Assembly (NCBI GenBank): GCA_030549775.1
Contig: CM060173.1
Coordinates: forward strand, 32,978,110 to 33,042,109
Reading direction: 5' to 3'
Source: Tamarix chinensis
Taxonomy: Eukaryota > Streptophyta > Magnoliopsida > Caryophyllales > Tamaricaceae
DNA length: 64,000 nucleotides
Numbering within the stretch: the first letter of the stretch is position 1; the number at the start of each line of letters is the position of its first letter. A program made the translations under genes and the position numbers. The notes beneath the pieces are model-generated. The model made no database searches and was not told where the DNA came from. It was given only the letters and a program-made list of their open reading frames with translations. Shown piece by piece: positions 56,973 to 64,000 of the stretch.

Positions 56973-58449
56973 CACCTAGCCACTATTATTGCCGGTGGAT
57001 CGGTTTGGGCCTGACTCAATAATCTTTCACTTTAAATGGTTAGTGTCTTATTCAATATGTACTTTCATACTAGACATGCATGCCTACCGGACTCCCCATT
57101 CTCCCCTCCTTTCACACCTACTCCCCCTAAAAGCCCCATCCCATGTCTAGGATTTTTACACATCCTATAACTCCCTAACATCTTCCTCCCTTTTCCTTAC
57201 TCACCATGATAGCCCAAACTCCTATGTATGTGGGTCAAGGATCACCTTCCCTTATCTATGGTTTAACTCACCATCGTCCCCCAGGGTTTTTCCTTAGAAA
57301 CCCTAATTTGACCTATGTGGCCTAACCTCTCTCTATCATACACGACTCATACTCCCTTTTCTTCCAACCAATCACTCCACACTCAACATCCCAACCTGAC
57401 TTCCCATCCTACACACGTGGCCACGAAAATCCTAGTTGGCCACCCCAAACCCTAGCACTTCTCATTTCTTGTATGTCGTCCCCTCATCACCCACACACAC
57501 CATTACCCTTTCTACTTGACTCACTTCCCCCTCCATGTGACACCCTTCTACTCTTATCCCACACTCCAACCACTTCCATTAACTCTCCCTTCCATACACT
57601 TCCCCCACTTAGGGTTTTTCTCACAAACCTTAGCCAAGTCCCCCATGCACCCTTATACCAACCTATGTACTATTTTTCAATTATGGACTCCAATCACCCA
57701 AATTACTGTTCCCTCACTTTACTTAACCCTCAAGTCACCTTTTTCTACGTAAAAGTTACCCCTATGTAAAGACTAACCACCCAATGCAATCCTTACACTT
57801 CCCATGCAAGATTATTCCATCCTCATATTTTATTCATATTATCCTTTTATTTGTCAACCCATAAGTCATGAGATACTTAGGCCTTTCTCAATTCCCTCTT
57901 ACCACTTCACTTTCTTTACTTTTTTTTTAATCTTCCCACAACCTCCTTATACTACTTAGGGACTCTAAGCATGCATGTCATATAGGGAAACAATACATAG
58001 GGCACAACACAAATACAAGTCACATCACCATAGCATACATGCCATAACACATATAAAACTTACCTTAGCTCCACACTTAGCAAGTTGCGCTACAAGTACA
58101 TAGTCCATAACCATATAAGATACATACATACAAACAACACACATAAACACATAACACACACATTGGGCCTTAGCCACATCCTTACCTAGAACGACACCGG
58201 GCTTAGAGCACAACTCCTATACCTCCTTAGGGGACGGATTTGGTTCACCTATAAGAGTGGAACACTAGTGTTAACTTTTCTCTTATTCCTTTCTTTGTCC
58301 CCTAATTGATTTTTAGTAAGAAACTAATATTAGTAACAATAATAATAATAGTTCTAATAGTATTAATGAGGTCAGCATTATTAAAGAGGCCAACGATAAT
58401 ATTAGTAGTAGTATTAACCATAATAAGATTAATAGTAGTAATGATGATG

Positions 58450-58482
<33 letters not shown>

Positions 58483-58529
58483 GCAGAATAGTAATAATAA
58501 TAACAATAACAACAACAACAACAACAACA

Positions 58530-58572
<43 letters not shown>
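58450..58572. repeat. Triplet microsatellites in copy C: AAT, AAC, ATG
   Basis: (AAT)n at 58450-58480, (AAC)n at 58507-58530 and (ATG)n at 58530-58572, in the same position of the element as the cluster in copy A. Confidence 0.95.
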
Positions 58573-58619
58573 GGCTAAAAATAACAGTTATACAAAATAA
58601 TCTATACTTAAGTGATAGC

Positions 58620-59800
58620 AAGGGTTAGGGTACAACCAGAAGTGAAGGTGGCAGCTAGGGTAGCAACGACGACAGTGGAAGTGGTGGTGATTTGAAAAAG
58701 TTAAGCGTTGGGGTTGGAAGAGAGAAAGGGAGGTTGTAGGTTCCCTGGATCATGAGGGTTGCAGTGGTGGTGGTGGCATGGCAGGGTGGCGGCGCGGGTG
58801 GCGGTGGTTGTGGTGGCCGAATGTGGTGGAGAAGGAAGGAGGAGGGAGGAGGGAGGAGAGGGAGAAAGGGGAAAGGAAGGGTATAGTGAGTTAGGGGAAG
58901 GTCTGCTGGGTTGAGAGGTAGGTAGTGAGGGGTGGTGGTTATAGTGGAGGAAGCGGCGCAGGGTGGCGAAAAGGGCGGCAATGGGGTGTATAGGGCAACT
59001 CGAGCTGCCCACTTTGCACAGAAAGGGTGAGTTGTGTAGGAGGAGTTAGGGGCGGGGAGTGCTATGGTTTGGTGGAGGGTAATGTAGGGAAGAGGTTGGG
59101 TGGTGGTTTCGACGGCAGATGCAGTGACATCTAATGATGCAGTGGTGGGGAATTTTAGGAAATTCTAGGCAGAGCAAAAAGAGAGGACGAAAGGTAAGGG
59201 CTGGGGTATTTTTAGGCATGGAGAGGAGAAGAAGACAAGGGAGTAGGAGGGGCAGAGGTTCGCTGACCGGTAGTGGCAAGCCGGTACAAGCCTACAGGGG
59301 TGTAGGGTTGTAGGCGGCAGGGGTGATTTTGGCAGACTGCATGGGGAATTGGTGAGGGTGTTGGGGTTGTAGAGGGTGGGGGACCAGTGCAAGGTAGTGC
59401 CAGTTGCACACACTACAGGTTAGGTCGAAGAAAGAGTAAGGGAGGAAGGGGAGTCATGGCTGCGAAGCAGCCATTTGCATTGGCAACCAGGGGGCGAGAT
59501 AGGAGACGCGGGTAGAAGGGGAAAAAAGGAAAAAGGCCAAGGAGAAAAGAGGGAGGATAGGTGATACTGGGTCGCGCGAGGGGGAGAAAAAAAAGAAGGG
59601 AGTAGGTTAGGCTGTGCGGGGGAAAAGAAGGAGAGAAAGGGAGGAAGGGGAGAGGAGGGGTTGGGCCACACTAGCGAGGCCCAGACTGGTAGGAGGAGAG
59701 GAGAAAGAAAAAAAAAGAAGAAAAGGAAGAAAGAAAAAGAAAAAGAAAAGGGAAGAAAAGAAGGGGAAAAGGAAAAAAAATAAAAAAGGAAAATGAGGTG
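58620..59800. other. Purine-strand GC-rich block of copy C
   Basis: G/A-rich plus strand with long low-complexity frames on both strands. Homologous to 6060-7215 and about 20040-21065. No domain. Confidence 0.65.
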
Positions 59801-60107
59801 GTTGGGGTATTTGGGGTATTTTTTTGTGTTTTTGAATTTTTAAAATAATAAGATTAGTAAAAATAAATAATTAAATTTCCTTTTTATATTACTTTAGAAA
59901 TTTTGGTTAAATCTTCCTAAATTCCATTTTAGTTAATAAATTACCCTAATCTCCTATAATTTAATCCTATATTATTTCCCTCTTTTCTTTATCTTAATTA
60001 CTCCCATTATATTAACATTATTTTATTAAAAAAATTATATTTAATTGATCTCACATATTAACCCTATTTTATTATTAATTCCTAAATTAAGGTTTTGAGG
60101 TATTATA

Positions 60108-61750
60108 GAAGCAATCACCAAAGAGGACATAAGTCTAGGACAAAGCCAACTGTCTGGGTAACCAGACCCTTTAGTATTGATACCCCCTAACACATCATTA
60201 GTGTCTAGAGTAGGTAAGGCACTGGGACCTCTCAAAATCCAGCTCAAAGGCACCAATAAATGCTCAAAGATAGACTAAGCCCCTGTAGTTAATCAAGGAT
60301 CAGGTAACCCATACTCATACACAACTCGATTGTCTTTCGCTTTATGTGATTAGTAGGTTATTCATAAGGATAAGTGATTACACAAGGCCCATACAAAAGT
60401 AAGCAAAGTATTTTCCATTTTTATTCCATATCAATCCTTCTCTTTCCATATTCCCAACCATATGGGATTTCCATTCATCCTTATCCAATATTATTCAAGC
60501 CCATAATGTTATTTTATTCAATACAAAGTTGTATTTCATTACCTTTTTCTCAAAACCATCCCATTTCATACATGGAATACCATTTATCCTTTACAATACT
60601 CATAGGGTGTATCATAAACTATGATCCATTTAATCTTTTTATTAGGCCATTAATCCATGATAAATAATGTATTTTATCCCATTAATAATCATTGGATTTC
60701 CCAAATATAGCCTCAAATCATAATCATACCGAAAGAAAACAAACCATATAAACCAGTCGAACAAGTGGATTGATTTGGCCCAACCAGTCGATGGTTTGAC
60801 TCAACCAGACCATGTTTTTCCTCAAACCGATCGATTAGTTTGGGCAAACAGGTCAACTATTCATAGACCAGTCCATTGGTTATACCCAACAAGTTAATGG
60901 TTTTAAGTAGAGAGTAAGACCAAGGTCTCTGCAGGCTTGCCAATCGATAGGTTAGGTCAATTAGTCGACTATTCTAGAAACCAGTCGATTGGTTTACCCT
61001 ATAACATCATCAAACCATTAATTTCATGCAAATTCTTACTTATAAATCATCCTTAATCACATTAAAATATGTATCAACATAGTCAAACACATTTTTAATC
61101 GAATTACCTTGCATATCTCACAATGAACTATCGTATCCTATTTTTTATCAATTTTTATGCTTTTTATTCAAAGTATACATTCTATCCATCCAAATCACTT
61201 AAGAAGGCTATATACATTCATGCCAACATACATAATCAACTTAAAGGAACTCATATCATGCAGGAATACTCATAAATCATTTTAGAAGCAATAATCACAC
61301 ACTTGATGCAGGCAAAATCCCTTTAAACCAGAAATTCCAACTTGTGAAGATCTCAAATTTTAAAACCTTAAAATAGAAAATCTTAAACTCAGAATTTCGT
61401 ACAAAACCTTATTAATTTGTGAACTTAAAATAGAAGGGAAAGAAGGAACATACCAACTTAAGGTAAAATAGGAAAGTACCCTACTCGGCTCGAAGTGTAA
61501 AAAAGAGGAGAGGTGAATGCAAGCAGTTAAGGATTTTGGTGGCTAAAAGAAAGGTGAATAAATATGATGATTGGGGTTGAGAGGGTGAAAAAACTTACCT
61601 TGGTGGAAGGACTATCGAATGGTGAGGCTGAGAGAGTGAGAGAAGAATAAATGAGAGAATAAGAGAGATTGAGAAAGTGAGACGGTATGGGACAGGAGAT
61701 AAAAGGAGGGTGGGGGTAAATTATAGAAAAAAAGTTTTCTACCAAGTAAA
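60108..61750 (+). mobile_element. LTR-like element I, right part
   Basis: Continues after copy C. Contains a run of degenerate palindromic units at 60745-61003. The region near 61500-61740 is purine-rich in places and ends near GGGGGTAAATTATAG, which may be the worn right end. No duplication was found, so the limit is soft. Confidence 0.4.
60745..61003. repeat. Array of AACCAGTCGATTGGTTT-like palindromes
   Basis: About nine units in 260 bp, spaced 20-45 bp, ranging from AACCAGTCGATTGGTTTA to decayed forms such as AAACCGATCGATTAGTTT. Each unit is nearly its own reverse complement around TCGA. Confidence 0.8.
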
Positions 61751-62133
61751 AACTCGGTTTCTAAATAACATGTACACTCCGCATAATAGAATATCGCTAA
61801 ACTTTAGCTACAGTTGCTATGCTCATATATAATATATAGAATATATAATGCATTTTAGTTATCTTTTACTTACTCTTTTTTTATTTCACATCATTTGTTG
61901 GAAAAAAAAGAAGAAGTGAAAGTTATCAAGATTTAAAAAATACACCAAATTTATAGGCATCTAACCTAAATTGATAAAGTATGCAATTTGGGTCTTACTT
62001 TATGATATCCGAGTTACCTTGCTCCACTACTAGGCTCCCACTCCCCCAATGCTCCAATACCCCCCTATGTCAAAGGAAAAAAATAGTTAAAAACATTATT
62101 AATTTTGATGCCACATCATTAATATATAATAGT
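61751..62133. other. Spacer, AT-rich
   Basis: No gene or transposon end recognised. Confidence 0.4.
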
Positions 62134-63620
62134 TGTAACACCCTTATTTTTATAAACTTTAAAAAGTTGTTTAAAAAGTTAAATACAGAAGCTAAAACAA
62201 TAAAAATGAAGGTTGTTATTGTCACAATTAGTATGGGTCTGGTTTTCTCTATCATTCTCATATTAAGTGTTAAGGTTAAAATCATTACTGCGCTTAAATT
62301 AATAACATGGTCACAATATTCAGATTAGAGAGAACAAACAAATATATATATTTGAAATCAACCCATATTAGCAGTTAAAAAACTTAAAAGGGAGAAAATA
62401 TAAGAGGACATAACAGTTAAAAAAAAACTAAAATTAAAGAAATCAAAAAGGAATGTGGATAATCTTAAGCTCTAAACCCGAGCTACTTGCTTGCAACAGA
62501 ACTAGTAAGCCTAGCTATAAAGAACACAACTCATTGAATAGGTAGAGGTCCATGAAAGGAATCCTTTAATAGAACGATATTGTGCAACTCATTATAGCAA
62601 ACCAATATGAAAAACAAGCATGAAAATACATATAAGGCATGATAACAATACATGATATAAACATTGAAATATAAATGCATTAATTGGAATACCATAATCA
62701 TTAATATAACCAAATACCACAGAGGTCACATATTGCTCATACTCGCACATTTGAAACAAACTAGAACTTACCAATCGGATCTCCAAGGGATATTGTTTGA
62801 AGTATAATTATAAACAACATCAACCCAAAACCAAGACGATAACCACATATCATATACCTCATTATCAATACCAATAAATCCCATAACATATATACGCTTA
62901 CAGATACAATACCAATAACAATATATAACATCATAGGTAGGCAAGAAGGTTGCCACCAAGACATAAGTAGGCACAAATACTGCTATCAAACCACAGATGG
63001 GTACAAAGACTATTATCGAACCACAGGTAGGCACAAAAGGATGCTACTGACCAATTCAGTAATCCAAAAATCCAATAATCGTTTCTATTTTATTTACTCG
63101 AGAGGAAATCAAATCAATCCGAAGATACTAAGGTAATTCGGTCATACCGGTGCACCAAAGCAATATAGTATCCTAACGACTATCAACCCCAGGACATAAA
63201 GATACTCTTGTCGTACTAGTACATGAAGGTAACATAGTACCCTACTAACAAGAACATGTAATTCATTAGTATGCATACCATCTATAAGTCGACGGAGCTA
63301 TTTAGAGTAAGATGTATGGTTTGGTAGAGGCATGAAGACACACTAGAAAAAAGCCATAATCAACTGCATGCTAAACCGCATAAATGGTTGAAGGGGGTGG
63401 TTGGTTGTAGTGATTTTGACTGAAGGTAGGGGTAGAGAACGATATAAATGGCGGCAAGGGAAGATGAGGAAGGAGTTAGGACTGCTGGCTGGAGGTTGCA
63501 GTGGTGCAAGAGGATTCGGGGCACGGTGGTGTGTGGGCTTGTGAAGAGGATGACTTGACCGGGATGTTACGGCAAAAATAGCTGAAGTTGGCAGAGAGCA
63601 TGGCGAATCTTGCAAATATT
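62134..63620 (+). mobile_element. Family L relative, copy G (worn)
   Basis: Starts TGTAACACCCTTATTTTTAT. At 63130-63350 it matches copy B (16620-16850) through GTCGTACTAGTACATGAAG, TTAGTATGCATACC and AAGACACACTAG, then jumps to a short purine-rich block (63385-63605). The hairpin block and modules are mostly lost. Confidence 0.6.
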
Positions 63621-64000
63621 TTGAGTCAATTCCAACAATAATAACAATAATAAGTTAGTTTTGCGCTATATTTTAAAAATTAACTTTGACTATAAATTTA
63701 TTTTAAAAGATAATATATTATAATATAAAAATATAAATAATATATTTATATTAAAAAATATTAATAATTAAATTTTATTATTAAAATCCGTCACTACTTA
63801 TGTCAAAGGTTTTTTAGGTACCAGAAAAAAAAATCTACCGGAGAGTCCTGAGTTTTTGATCTCTTTGTAATGGGGCCGGAGGTGTTGGAAGGAGAGAGGG
63901 AGGAAAAAGGGGGGGGGGGAGGAAGAAAGGATTAATTAATGTTATTTAGATATCGTCGTTGAAGCAAAAGCTAAACCACGATTCAATGTCCCTCAAAAGG
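63621..64000. other. Window end, AT-rich then G/A-rich
   Basis: AT-rich to 63790, then GGGGGAGGAAG-type low complexity near 63885-63930. No gene. Confidence 0.4.

Larger units (their letters stand above)
55330..60107 (+). mobile_element. Family L long LTR-like element, copy C
   Basis: Best-bounded copy. Left end TATAACACCCCCAAATTTCA, right end TTTTGAGGTATTATA, flanked on both sides by GAAGC (55325-55329 and 60108-60112), a perfect 5-bp target duplication. Interior order as in copy A: hairpin block (55781-55837), tandem modules (55975-57030, interrupted by a hAT element), pyrimidine-rich part (57090-57950), triplet repeats (58450-58572), purine-rich GC-rich part (58620-59790), AT-rich end. 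No coding domain. Without the hAT element it is about 4.1 kb. The 5-bp duplication and mirrored ends fit a solo LTR of unusual length, or a LARD-type element. Confidence 0.85.

Noticed and set aside
58313..58621. Frame of Ile, Val and Leu runs
   Set aside because: Translation of the AAT/AAC/ATG microsatellites.

Overview
The window reads as nuclear DNA of a flowering plant with a repeat-rich genome. Evidence for this is one intact plant gene of the type II phosphatidylinositol 4-kinase gamma family with a probable intron in its 5' leader, plant-type CACTA, Mutator (MULE), hAT, copia, TRIM and SINE elements, and exon fragments of a plant MET1 DNA methyltransferase and a plant receptor-like kinase. 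No species can be named from the sequence alone.

Layout. 1-22.5 kb is nested retroelement DNA. It is dominated by copies of one family of very long LTR-like elements (called family L here): a partial minus copy at 1-1387, a copy at 1871-7511, and a minus copy (13752-22510) split by another full copy at 15461-21387. A decayed copia element lies at about 9.7-10.85 kb and hAT-like pieces near 13 kb and at 19496-20032. 22.8-30.3 kb is a lower-copy island with a tRNA-derived SINE (22862-23123, 17-bp target-site duplication) and the one gene, PI4KG, on the minus strand (CDS 26077-28008, promoter near 29.2 kb). 30.3-33.9 kb is AT-rich DNA and a dead MULE transposase. 33891-41039 is a complete 7.15-kb CACTA element with CACTA/TAGTG ends and an ATA duplication. 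It carries host gene fragments (last exon of a MET1-like methyltransferase, two exons of a CRPK1-like kinase) and a TnpA-like exon. 41-54 kb holds AT-rich spacer, more family L pieces, a TRIM element at 44606-45585 and a second dead MULE. 54.3-61.8 kb is an LTR-like element split by a complete family L copy (55330-60107), which itself contains a hAT element (56302-56972). 62.1-63.6 kb is a worn family L copy.

The elements do not work together as a pathway; the window is a stack of insertions around one housekeeping-type gene. Four nests give a relative order of events: copia solo LTR in L copy A; hAT in L copy B in L copy E; TRIM in L copy H; hAT in L copy C in LTR-like element I.

The most unusual signal is in family L. 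Its copies keep a block of about 57 nt made of three directly abutting hairpins, with changes in one arm matched by changes in the other. A little further in lies a tandem array of modules of about 80 bp that also fold. This looks like a conserved structured RNA or DNA element inside an otherwise non-coding LTR. The second most interesting item is the CACTA element that carries the motif X end of the methyltransferase class that silences transposons.
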